From a bacterium (GTDB lineage Bacteria; Cyanobacteriota; Vampirovibrionia; Obscuribacterales; Obscuribacteraceae), in assembly GCA_030431355.1 (NCBI GenBank), contig JAUIJG010000183.1:1-9983 (forward strand): a stretch of 9,983 bases of DNA, given 5' to 3'. Of the stretch, positions 1 to 6,434 are shown piece by piece. The translations under genes were made by a program, and so were the position numbers. Every line of letters begins with the position of its first letter. Position 1 is the stretch's first letter. The notes below the pieces were generated by a model. That model worked only from the letters and a program-made list of their open reading frames with translations, searched no databases and was not told where the DNA came from.

Positions 1-859
1 CTTTCTCAAACAGCCTATCACCGCTCTCTTTTCTGTGCAGGAAGGTCATGAGCAGGGCAAGCTCCCTGGTGGTCTCAGCCACTCTCATACTATCAGGTCC
101 GAATTCTTGCTTTCTCATTTTGAGGGCTTCTTCATAAGCTACCAGGGCTTCTTCATACCGCCCTTGCTCCCTGAGGCAATTGCCAAGCCTGGTTATGGCC
201 GAACCTAACTTTTGATAGCCCTGGTCGGCCTGGCAGATGGCTATGGAGTCTCGGTAGGTCTGTTCGGCCTTTTTATACTTGCCTTCTTTGTAATAGATAT
301 TGGCCAGGTTCGCCACCATGCCACCATACATCCAGTGAGACTTACCGAATATCTCTTCTCTTATTGAGAAGAGCATCTTCGTATATTTATGCGCTTCCTC
401 AAACTTCTTAGCTTCTATCAAAGAGCCGGAGTAAAGCTCCAGGCTCAGTGCCGGATGGGCCCCTTCATAGACCATATAAGTAGGCACCAATCTGTAGGCT
501 GCTTTCGCATAAGAGTCCGCTCCATATATGGCGGCAATCAGGGCGCTAAAATCGAGGACAACAAACATTATCAGAGGAAGAGCGATGGTAAGTACAGTCG
601 CTAAAACCACTTTCCTGCCGACTCTTATAGGTTTGAAGCCGTTTATGATCTCTTCCACCACAATACTTTTAGCCTTTTGAGACTTTCTCTTAGACGAGAG
701 GAAGCGAAAGAGTAAGATCATCAGGATGAAGCCGGTCTCGAAGCAGATAGCCGTTATCAGCTGTCTGGAGGGATAGGCCGTGGCAAAAGTTATTAGATAG
801 AGAAGAAAAAATAGGGCAAGCACAGTCGCCGCTATTTTGAGCGCGGAATACAGAGTCAA
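1..859 (-). CDS. Membrane-anchored tetratricopeptide-repeat (TPR) protein, C-terminus beyond the window edge
   Basis: An open frame of 286 codons runs leftward off the window without a stop. Three hydrophobic segments lie at residues about 7-27, 34-54 and 83-112. A basic patch (SSKRKSQKAK, 55-64) between the second and third suggests that loop is cytoplasmic, which would put the rest in the periplasm. TPR units follow at about 138-171, 179-210 (ANIYYKEGKYKKAEQTY), 217-252 (RLGNCLREQGRYEEALVAY) and a last one from about 257 that is cut by the edge. TPRs are protein-interaction scaffolds, and no catalytic domain is visible. No ATG occurs in frame before residue 47, which is inside the second membrane helix. 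I chose TTG at 859 because AGGAGG lies 3 bases upstream. CTG at 853 has a better 9-base spacing to the same AGGAGG and is possible. The gene follows the VOC gene in the same frame and direction, so they are probably cotranscribed. TPR identity is firm; the start and the function are not. Confidence 0.85.
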   Translation of the reverse strand, partial: MTLYSALKIAATVLALFFLLYLITFATAYPSRQLITAICFETGFILMILLFRFLSSKRKSQKAKSIVVEEIINGFKPIRVGRKVVLATVLTIALPLIMFVVLDFSALIAAIYGADSYAKAAYRLVPTYMVYEGAHPALSLELYSGSLIEAKKFEEAHKYTKMLFSIREEIFGKSHWMYGGMVANLANIYYKEGKYKKAEQTYRDSIAICQADQGYQKLGSAITRLGNCLREQGRYEEALVAYEEALKMRKQEFGPDSMRVAETTRELALLMTFLHRKESGDRLFEK

Positions 860-862
860 AGC

Positions 863-868
863 CCTCCT
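863..868 (-). promoter_or_regulatory. Shine-Dalgarno AGGAGG of the TPR gene
   Basis: A perfect AGGAGG on the minus strand is the strongest ribosome-binding motif seen in the window. It lies 3 bases before an in-frame TTG (859) and 9 bases before an in-frame CTG (853), with no ATG nearby. It is the main evidence that translation restarts here after the upstream VOC gene stops at 929. Confidence 0.5.
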
Positions 869-928
869 GGCGGACCACCTCTTTATATTAGAGGTTCCAC
901 CGTATATAGCCAGGCGGTTATTCCCACT

Positions 929-1390
929 CTATTCAGGCAGAATTATATCTCCGGCTTCGTTTTTAGGTCTTATGTCGAAAGGATTCCAGGCAATTTCCCA
1001 GGGGTGGTAGTCCGGGTCGGCAAAGTAGCCTGAATAACCTCCCCAGAAGACATCCTGGGCCGGCTTTAGAATCTTCATCCCCGCGTTTTCCACATGCTTG
1101 AGAATCCGGTCGACTTCGCTCTTCTCTCTGACGCAATAAGCCAGGGTGATCCCTCCAAATCCTCCGCTGCCGTCATCTTTGAGGCAGGCGTCTTCGGCAA
1201 GTTTGTCCCGGGGATAGAGACCGAATGCCATGGTACCCACCTGGAAGACAATCATGTCTTCACTGCTGGTGCTGCTCGGTCTCCAGCCCAGGCAATCTCT
1301 ATAGAAAGCCAGGGAGGTTTCGATATCTTTTACGCCCAGGGTGATCAGGCTTATGCGCTGCTCTATCAGGGATTTGTCTTTTCTCACCAT
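929..1390 (-). CDS. VOC (glyoxalase/bleomycin-resistance fold) family protein
   Basis: The 153-residue product has the two beta-alpha-beta-beta-beta modules of the vicinal oxygen chelate superfamily. The first module starts with RISLITLGVKDIETSLAFYRDCLGW (residues 12-36; key pattern TLGV, then FY, then LGW). The C-terminal strand motif is GYFADPDYHPWEIAWNP (121-137), with the usual metal-ligand glutamate at E132. The histidine normally found on the first strand (H-V-T-L in many members) is replaced by leucine at residue 15, so a canonical metal site is doubtful. VOC members include glyoxalase I, ring-cleaving dioxygenases and drug-binding proteins, and this sequence alone does not assign a substrate. 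The protein is cytosolic, with no signal peptide. The start is ATG at 1390 with a weak AGAG about 6 bases upstream. It is transcribed divergently from the metal-efflux operon and lies 69 bases upstream of the TPR start. The fold assignment is strong; the biochemical role is unknown. Confidence 0.9.
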   Translation of the reverse strand: MVRKDKSLIEQRISLITLGVKDIETSLAFYRDCLGWRPSSTSSEDMIVFQVGTMAFGLYPRDKLAEDACLKDDGSGGFGGITLAYCVREKSEVDRILKHVENAGMKILKPAQDVFWGGYSGYFADPDYHPWEIAWNPFDIRPKNEAGDIILPE

Positions 1391-1454
1391 AAATATCTCT
1401 AGATTTTCTACCAGAGCAATATTTTAGCGAATTTGCCCTCTATAAGGAGATTTG

Positions 1455-1468
1455 CTTCTCATAAGAAG
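1455..1468. promoter_or_regulatory. Inverted repeat CTTCT-N4-AGAAG in the divergent intergenic region
   Basis: A perfect 5-base dyad with a 4-base centre (CATA) lies between the divergently transcribed VOC gene and the efflux operon. Its position would suit an operator acting on either promoter. A dyad this short can arise by chance, so this is only a candidate. Confidence 0.2.
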
Positions 1469-1510
1469 TAACCCCCAGATATTTAATTCTCTAATTCCGG
1501 CAACAGGTAC

Positions 1511-1516
1511 TATAAT
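1511..1516 (+). promoter_or_regulatory. Candidate -10 element (TATAAT) of the metal-efflux operon
   Basis: A perfect TATAAT lies 41 bases before the adaptor's chosen TTG start, giving a leader of roughly 35 bases. The expected -35 region is poor: TTCTCT at 1487-1492 with an 18-base spacer is the best I see. A weak -35 is common at activator-dependent promoters, and metal-efflux operons are often controlled by MerR or two-component activators. No regulator gene is in the window, so this is inference. Confidence 0.4.
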
Positions 1517-1557
1517 CGGCATGCTATTTATTTCAAAAATTAGATTTGGAGTGTTTT

Positions 1558-2895
1558 TTGTCAAAGCTTCTTTTCCGGTGGCGAAAGGCTATATTCGCTC
1601 TGCCCGTCTTTGTGGGCCTGGTGTTTTTAGGATCGGTGGCATCGATAGGTCCATTCGGGCTGAAAGTATTTGAGCATAAGGCAGCGGTGGTGGCGTCGCC
1701 CAGGGCTGCGCACCATAAAAAAGGGGAGGTCGCCCTGGATGGCAACAACGCCCTGTTGAAGAAAATCAGCTTTGACGCGGTTACTCGTCGCGACATTCCG
1801 ACAGTTGTTGAGACAACCGGACAACTTCAGGTAAACGCCAACGCCATAACCAGGGTCAATTCACCCACCGCCGGTAGAATTTTGTCCCTTACGGTCTCCG
1901 TGGGCGATACCGTAATCAAAGGTCAGACAGTGGCCGAGGTAACCAGTCAGGAAGTAAGTAGCCTGATCGCTGATTTTTTCAAGCAAGAGACCGAGATCGA
2001 GTCGGAGCTTTCCATAGACTTAGAAAAGATCGAGTTCACAAAGTCCCAGACCCAGTTGGAGCTGGAACTTTGCACCACTGAATTCAATAGAGCTAAGGTT
2101 TTATTCGAAGAGAAAATCGGCTCCCAGAGGGACGTGGAATGTAAACAGACAGAGCTGAATAAGTTGGTAAATCAGGTTGCCGCATTGTCGGCAAGGCTGG
2201 CTAGCAAGAAAAATATTGCCCGGGAGAAGAAGGAGAGAGCCCGAGCCGGCCTGACCTTGAAGTTATCCGCCCTCGGTATTCCTCCATCTACTATCAAGGC
2301 TCTAATGAGCGGCAGGGAGCCGGTACAGTCGATACCGCTAATCAGCAATCAAGGCGGAATCGTGCTTGAGAGAACCGTCAATGTCGGAGAACTGGTGCAG
2401 CCCTCCCAGAGCCTTCTGGTTATTGATGATATAGATACCCTCTGGTTGATGGCCGATGTCTATGAGCAGGACATCAGGCATGTAAGAGTCGGTCAACAGA
2501 TCGAATTTCGAGTGGATAGCTACTCTACTGAAGTCTATAAAGGCAAACTTGATCATGTGGCTGGAGCCATCGATCCGGAGACCAGGACGCTTGCGGTGAG
2601 AGCAGTAATTCCTAATACCCAGATGAAGCTCAAGCCGAAAATGTTTGCCCGTATGAGAATTCTTGTGGGTAATAACTCCTCCTTGTCGATTCCCAAGAAG
2701 GCGATTCAAGAAGCCGGGTCTTTTAAGGTCGTTTATGTTCCGGCCGGGAAAGGCTGTTTTCGGGAGAGAATCGTAGAAGTGGATGAGGAAGTCGGAGATT
2801 GGGCTGTGATTAAGTCCGGTCTAAAAGAAGGGGAACGAGTGGTCGTGGAAGAGTCCCTTGCCCTGCGCTCCCTTTCGCTTAAAAGCTGGAACTAA
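1558..2895 (+). CDS. Efflux RND periplasmic adaptor subunit (HlyD/CzcB/CusB family membrane-fusion protein)
   Basis: The 445-residue protein would bridge an inner-membrane RND pump to an outer-membrane channel. An N-terminal hydrophobic helix (residues about 11-30, after a basic start with R7, R9 and K10) is a signal or membrane anchor; there is no lipobox cysteine. Next come a His/Lys stretch (AAHHKKGE, 50-57) and the first half of the lipoyl/barrel-sandwich domain (about 99-130, VNSPTAGRI...VSVGDTVIKGQ). A long charged coiled-coil hairpin spans about 136-235. The second lipoyl half is at about 258-291 (GGIVLERTVNVGELV), followed by the beta-barrel domain (about 295-375) and a C-terminal membrane-proximal domain with the usual KSGLKEGERVVVE ending. 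The start is TTG 1558 because GGAG (1548-1551) lies 6 bases upstream and the product then opens with a normal signal anchor. TTG at 1546 is in frame but has no such site. The gene ends one base before the pump gene, so the two form an operon. Confidence 0.92.
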   Translation: MSKLLFRWRKAIFALPVFVGLVFLGSVASIGPFGLKVFEHKAAVVASPRAAHHKKGEVALDGNNALLKKISFDAVTRRDIPTVVETTGQLQVNANAITRVNSPTAGRILSLTVSVGDTVIKGQTVAEVTSQEVSSLIADFFKQETEIESELSIDLEKIEFTKSQTQLELELCTTEFNRAKVLFEEKIGSQRDVECKQTELNKLVNQVAALSARLASKKNIAREKKERARAGLTLKLSALGIPPSTIKALMSGREPVQSIPLISNQGGIVLERTVNVGELVQPSQSLLVIDDIDTLWLMADVYEQDIRHVRVGQQIEFRVDSYSTEVYKGKLDHVAGAIDPETRTLAVRAVIPNTQMKLKPKMFARMRILVGNNSSLSIPKKAIQEAGSFKVVYVPAGKGCFRERIVEVDEEVGDWAVIKSGLKEGERVVVEESLALRSLSLKSWN

Positions 2896-2896
2896 A

Positions 2897-5800
2897 ATGA
2901 CCCCGACAAATGGCAGTGATATTGACCCTGCCAAAACTTCCAGAGATGGCAATGTTCTATATAGATTAACCGACTGGCTCATTTCCAAGCGAGTGTTCGT
3001 GATCCTGCTCCTCCTCTGCGTGATGGCCTCAGGTTTGATCGTCTATCAAAAACTGCCCCTGGAGGCTTTTCCTGACATAGCCAACATGCAGGTTCGTGTG
3101 CTCACACAGGTTCCGGGCAAAGCCGCCGAAGAAGTGGAGAGACTGGTTACTATCCCCATAGAAAAAGAACTGAATGGGATACCAAATAGTAGGGCACCAA
3201 GGTCGATATCAATATTTGGACTTTCTGTGGTGACGGTGGTTTTCGACGACCACGCCGATGTTTATACAGCCAGGCAGCAGGTTCTCGAGCGTATCGCCCA
3301 CGCGGATCTACCGAAGGGTGTAGAGCCGGAGATCGACCCCAACGCAAGTCCGGTCGGTGAAGTGTTTCGCTATGTGTTGCGGGGCGACCACTGGAATTCC
3401 ATGGATAGGAAAGAAGCTCAAGATTGGCTTCTCAGCAGGCTATTCAAATCGGTTGATGGTGTGGTCGATTCCACCGGATTTGGTGGACCGACTAAAATTT
3501 TTCAGGTCGAAATGGATCCAGGCAGACTCAGGGCTATGGGAGTCAGTCAGCAGGATATCAGGACCGCTATCCTCAGATCTAATGATTCCACCGGCGGTAG
3601 CTATATAGTCAGCAATGATCAGAGATTCATGGTCCGGGGTCTCGGCCTTCTCAAGACTGTCAAAGACATAGAGAATGTTGTTATCTCCACCAACAAAGAA
3701 GGCACCGCTATCCGAATCAAAGAGGTCTGTGACGTCAAGGTCTCCAACGCCGTGCGAAAAGGGCAGGTGGGATTTGATGACGATGACGATGCTGTGGAAG
3801 GCATTTTGATGATGAGAAGGGGAGACAACCCTTCTAGAGTAATTGAAAATGTGATGAGTTCCTGGAAAGAAATTTGTGCTGAGTTGCCTGAGGGTATGCA
3901 GATAATCCCGGTTCAAGATCGTACTGTTCTGGTGAATCAAACCGTGGAGACAATCTCCCACAATGTGGCCCATGGCATAGTCCTGGTTGTATTGATCCTC
4001 ATGCTCTTCCTCTTTCAAGTGCGGAGCGCGCTTATCTGTTCCATCGTGATTCCCGCAGCGCTCCTTGCTTCGGTATGCGCCCTGAAAGTGTTTGACGTAT
4101 CGGCAAATTTACTCTCCCTTGGTGCCATAGACTTCGGCATCATCGTGGATGGTGCGGTGATCATGGTAGAGAATATCGTCACTAAGTTGGAGCGATCCGA
4201 TCTCACAGCTTCCGAAATAAGAGGTCGAATATGTGAAGCCTCCCAGGAAGTTTTCAAGCCTATTTTCTTCTCCACCATTATCATCTCCCTCTCTTTTCTG
4301 CCGATCTTGAGTTTTGAGAGCGTTGAAGGACGGCTCTTCAAACCTCTGGCGATTTTAATGTGTATTGTTTTGATGGCTGCGGTTTTGATAACCCTACTGG
4401 TGATACCGGTGGTTAGTTATCTGGTATTCAAGTCGAGACCGCCTTCGGCGCGTGAGAATCCGCTTGTAAGAAAGTTGAAGGTCTTTTACGGCAATTTAAT
4501 CCTCAGAGTCGGCAAACACTCCAAAAAAATTATCGCCGCTTATCTCACATTGATCCTTCTGGCTGCTTGTCTGGTGCCGGGTCTAGGCTCGGAGTTCATT
4601 CCCGAGCTTGAGGAAGGAAACATCTGGCTCACGGTCACCATTCGACCTTCCAGCATCTCTCTGGAGAAAGCTGTTAGTATCGCTCGCGATATTAGAAAGG
4701 TGATGAGGTCCTATCCGGAGACCAGGAGCGCTCTCACTCAAATAGGCGCCCCCGATGACGGTACCGATCCCAACCCGTACAATATAATCGAGGTCCTGGT
4801 CAATCTCCATCCCCAGAGCAGCTGGCGCTCCCAGTATTCGAGTAAAGAGCAGCTGGTGGAGTCTATGAACGAAGAGATAAGCAAGGCTGTACCGGGACTG
4901 ATTCTCAATTTCTCCCAGTGCATAAAAGACAGCATGGAAGAGGCCATGTCCGGTGTCAAAAACGGTGAGTATGCCGTAAAAATATTCGGACCGGACCTGA
5001 CTGTTCTGGAGAGGCTGGCCGGTGAGGTATCAAGCCAGCTGAGAGCGGTGGATGGCATCGTGGATGTGGCAAGCGATAGTCTTCTCGGTCAGCCTCAAGT
5101 AACCATCGAAGTTGATAGAAAGGCGGCCTCGAGAGAAGGAATAAACGCCGAATCTATTTTGGACATCGTAGAGACCTCAATCGGTGGCAAAGTTATCACC
5201 AAGATATTTGAAGGGGAGAGGAGATTTGACCTGGTCCTCCGCCTGAAAGAAGACTTCAGGGATGACCTGAAAAAGATAGGAAATATAGAAGTCACAGCGC
5301 CCACAGGAAGAAAGCTTCCCTTGCGCCAGCTGGCAAGCCTTAAAGAGGTGCCTGGTGCCAATGCGATTTTGCGGGATGAGAACAAGAGAAGAGTGGCTGT
5401 CTATGCCAATATCAGGGGGCGTGATCTTGGTTCGGCTGTGCTTGAAACCCAGAAAAAAATTAGCTCTGCCGTCAAATTACCTGCCGGATACTCTATTAAA
5501 TATGCCGGAGAATTTGAGCGGGCCCAGGCAGCAGGCCAGAGACTACTGATTGTGGTGCCTCTCTCTCTTCTTATCATCTTCGCAATTCTGTATCTGATTT
5601 TCGATTCTGTCAGTCTTGCGCTTCTCACTATTAGTGTTGTTCCGATAGCAGCGTCCGTGGCCATAATGACGCTATTTTTAACCGGTACGAATTTGAGCAT
5701 TTCATCCGGTGTCGGTTTGATCGTTCTTCTTGGACTATCCATACAGAATTCAGTGGTTATAGTCTCATCCATGAAAGACATTATTCTTCGAGATAATCTG

Positions 5801-6058
5801 GAAGAGTTCGAGGCTTTAGCCAGCGCTGCCAGGTCTAAGATGAATGCTGTTTTGATCGCGTCGCTTGTGGCGGCAGTCGGGTTGGCACCTGCTGCAATCT
5901 CTTCCGGAATCGGTTCCCAGAGCCAGAAGCCCTTTGCCCTGGTCATCGCTCTTGGGATAGTTCCGACCACATTGCTTACTTTGCTTTTCCTACCGGCTCT
6001 GGCAAAGAGCCTTTGCAAAATTTTTCCTGTGAGAGGCTCCGCCGCAGTCGAGAAGTAG
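2897..6058 (+). CDS. czcA: CzcA/CusA-type heavy-metal efflux RND transporter, inner-membrane pump
   Basis: The 1053-residue product has the usual length for heavy-metal RND pumps, which export metal cations in exchange for protons. The first membrane helix is at about 33-49, followed by the diagnostic LPLEAFPDIANMQV and a duplicated layout. Each half has a large periplasmic loop plus helix clusters (about 355-540 and 885-1040), with the second-half first helix at about 546-563. Helix 4 carries DFGIIVDGAVIMVEN, with D412, D418 and E425 at exactly the spacing of the proton-relay triad D402/D408/E415 of CzcA. This matches the divalent-cation (Zn/Co/Cd/Ni) subgroup better than CusA-like Cu/Ag pumps, but the true substrate is an inference. 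ATG 2897 is one base after the adaptor's TAA, with TGGAA about 5 bases upstream, so translation is probably coupled. An in-frame start at 2858 would overlap the adaptor and is less likely. No outer-membrane channel gene follows. Confidence 0.95.
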   Translation: MTPTNGSDIDPAKTSRDGNVLYRLTDWLISKRVFVILLLLCVMASGLIVYQKLPLEAFPDIANMQVRVLTQVPGKAAEEVERLVTIPIEKELNGIPNSRAPRSISIFGLSVVTVVFDDHADVYTARQQVLERIAHADLPKGVEPEIDPNASPVGEVFRYVLRGDHWNSMDRKEAQDWLLSRLFKSVDGVVDSTGFGGPTKIFQVEMDPGRLRAMGVSQQDIRTAILRSNDSTGGSYIVSNDQRFMVRGLGLLKTVKDIENVVISTNKEGTAIRIKEVCDVKVSNAVRKGQVGFDDDDDAVEGILMMRRGDNPSRVIENVMSSWKEICAELPEGMQIIPVQDRTVLVNQTVETISHNVAHGIVLVVLILMLFLFQVRSALICSIVIPAALLASVCALKVFDVSANLLSLGAIDFGIIVDGAVIMVENIVTKLERSDLTASEIRGRICEASQEVFKPIFFSTIIISLSFLPILSFESVEGRLFKPLAILMCIVLMAAVLITLLVIPVVSYLVFKSRPPSARENPLVRKLKVFYGNLILRVGKHSKKIIAAYLTLILLAACLVPGLGSEFIPELEEGNIWLTVTIRPSSISLEKAVSIARDIRKVMRSYPETRSALTQIGAPDDGTDPNPYNIIEVLVNLHPQSSWRSQYSSKEQLVESMNEEISKAVPGLILNFSQCIKDSMEEAMSGVKNGEYAVKIFGPDLTVLERLAGEVSSQLRAVDGIVDVASDSLLGQPQVTIEVDRKAASREGINAESILDIVETSIGGKVITKIFEGERRFDLVLRLKEDFRDDLKKIGNIEVTAPTGRKLPLRQLASLKEVPGANAILRDENKRRVAVYANIRGRDLGSAVLETQKKISSAVKLPAGYSIKYAGEFERAQAAGQRLLIVVPLSLLIIFAILYLIFDSVSLALLTISVVPIAASVAIMTLFLTGTNLSISSGVGLIVLLGLSIQNSVVIVSSMKDIILRDNLEEFEALASAARSKMNAVLIASLVAAVGLAPAAISSGIGSQSQKPFALVIALGIVPTTLLTLLFLPALAKSLCKIFPVRGSAAVEK

Positions 6059-6074
6059 GATCAGCTATCACCTA

Positions 6075-6142
6075 TTCCTTTTTCTTTCTCTGCCCTTTCT
6101 CTCCCCCTTCTATTCTCTCCCCTCCCTCCCCTCCCCCTCTCC
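6075..6142. repeat. Polypyrimidine tract with G-quadruplex/i-motif potential after the pump gene
   Basis: This 68-base stretch has only two purines on the plus strand (G6092 and A6112), and 6113-6142 is pure C/T. At 6119-6137 the plus strand reads C4-T-C3-T-C4-T-C5. The minus strand therefore has four G-runs of at least three separated by single A residues, a strong quadruplex motif. In the 3' end of the pump mRNA a C-rich, G-poor stretch also resembles a Rho utilisation region. No intrinsic terminator (hairpin plus U-run) is seen after the stop at 6058, so Rho-dependent termination is plausible. The composition is visible directly; the function is inferred. Confidence 0.6.
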
Positions 6143-6190
6143 GTAAAATATGTTCTTTGTCTGAATATTCAGGACTTCTTTGAAAATTAC

Positions 6191-6218
6191 TTGAATACAT
6201 ACAAAAGTATGGTATAAT
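6191..6218 (+). promoter_or_regulatory. Sigma70-like promoter upstream of dnaE2 (TTGAAT-N16-TATAAT)
   Basis: A perfect TATAAT (6213-6218) lies 16 bases after TTGAAT (6191-6196), which matches four of six consensus -35 positions. The predicted transcription start is near 6225, leaving an untranslated leader of about 210 bases before the dnaE2 ATG. Its position after the polypyrimidine tract suggests dnaE2 is transcribed independently of the efflux operon. Confidence 0.6.
6198..6211. promoter_or_regulatory. Palindromic operator candidate CATAC-N4-GTATG inside the dnaE2 promoter
   Basis: Perfect 5-base arms (CATAC and GTATG) flank AAAA and sit wholly between the -35 and -10 hexamers. Three more pairs form if one base (G6212) is skipped. 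DnaE2 genes are typically in the SOS regulon repressed by LexA. The geometry of 5-base arms with a 4-base centre equals that of the Gram-positive LexA box (CGAAC-N4-GTTCG), but the arm sequence differs. A LexA-type operator is therefore a reasonable inference, not a recognised consensus match. Confidence 0.4.
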
Positions 6219-6226
6219 TTCTATAA

Positions 6227-6283
6227 ATGTCCATAAAATTGCTCGCATGGCTGGCTTGCCGACTGTTTTGTCTGGTTGGTTAA
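6227..6283 (+). other. Possible 18-codon leader ORF in the dnaE2 5' region
   Basis: An ATG two bases after the predicted transcription start opens a short frame reading MSIKLLAWLACRLFCLVG, then TAA inside the first pentamers of the repeat array. It has no Shine-Dalgarno and would be translated as a leaderless message if at all. The peptide is hydrophobic with two cysteines. It could be chance, since frames this short are common. Confidence 0.15.
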
Positions 6284-6333
6284 GTTAAGTTGGATTCGAT
6301 TGGAATCGATTCGATTGGATTGGATTGGATTGG
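6279..6333. repeat. Pentanucleotide tandem array (11 units) upstream of dnaE2
   Basis: Eleven five-base units run without interruption: GTTAA twice, GTTGG, ATTCG, ATTGG, AATCG, ATTCG, then ATTGG four times, the last four identical (6314-6333). The array lies in the leader between the promoter and the dnaE2 start, about 100 bases before the ATG. Five is not a multiple of three, so unit gain or loss would change the frame of any coding sequence through it, for example the in-frame TTG at 6276. With the start I prefer (6435) it is untranslated leader. Confidence 0.85.
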
Positions 6334-6422
6334 ATCTTGGTCAGCCCGGGCTTGTTTCCATACCAACTGCTGTTTCGTTCCCGATGGGTTCGAACTGCTC
6401 TGGATTTCAGGAATTTGTCGAC

Positions 6423-6427
6423 GGAAG
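6423..6427 (+). promoter_or_regulatory. Shine-Dalgarno GGAAG that decides the dnaE2 start
   Basis: GGAAG lies 7 bases before ATG 6435. The reading frame stays open upstream to TTG 6276, but that extension encodes repeat-derived low-complexity residues (IRLDWIGLDLG-like) and lacks a ribosome site. The ATG at 6384 also lacks one. The PHP domain begins 10 residues after ATG 6435, as expected for the family. Confidence 0.65.
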
Positions 6428-6434
6428 TAAAAGA

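Noticed and set aside
690..878. 62-codon minus-strand frame beginning with GTG near 878
   Set aside because: It overlaps the TPR gene's membrane helices in a different frame; the TPR frame continues well beyond it with clear repeats.
1452..1673. 73-codon plus-strand frame across the divergent intergenic region
   Set aside because: It overlaps the adaptor's signal-anchor codons in another frame and shows no recognisable domain or ribosome site.
2858..2896. Earlier start of the RND pump overlapping the adaptor gene
   Set aside because: ATG 2897 comes right after the adaptor stop and gives a normal-length N-terminus; the extra 13 residues are adaptor codons read in another frame.
3440..4018. 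192-codon minus-strand frame inside the pump gene
   Set aside because: It is antisense to conserved RND sequence, with no plausible domain; a reading-frame shadow.
5401..6018. 205-codon minus-strand frame at the 3' end of the pump gene
   Set aside because: It is antisense to the last transmembrane helices of the pump, and its composition is explained by the sense codons.
6276..6434. N-terminal extension of DnaE2 starting at TTG 6276
   Set aside because: The extra 53 residues are largely the translated pentamer array, no ribosome site precedes the TTG, and family members begin close to the PHP domain. ATG 6435 has GGAAG at a 7-base spacing.
6059..6434. CRISPR, tRNA or riboswitch in the long intergenic region
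   Set aside because: The only repeats are the adjacent 5-base units with no spacers, and I found no cloverleaf or known riboswitch pattern.
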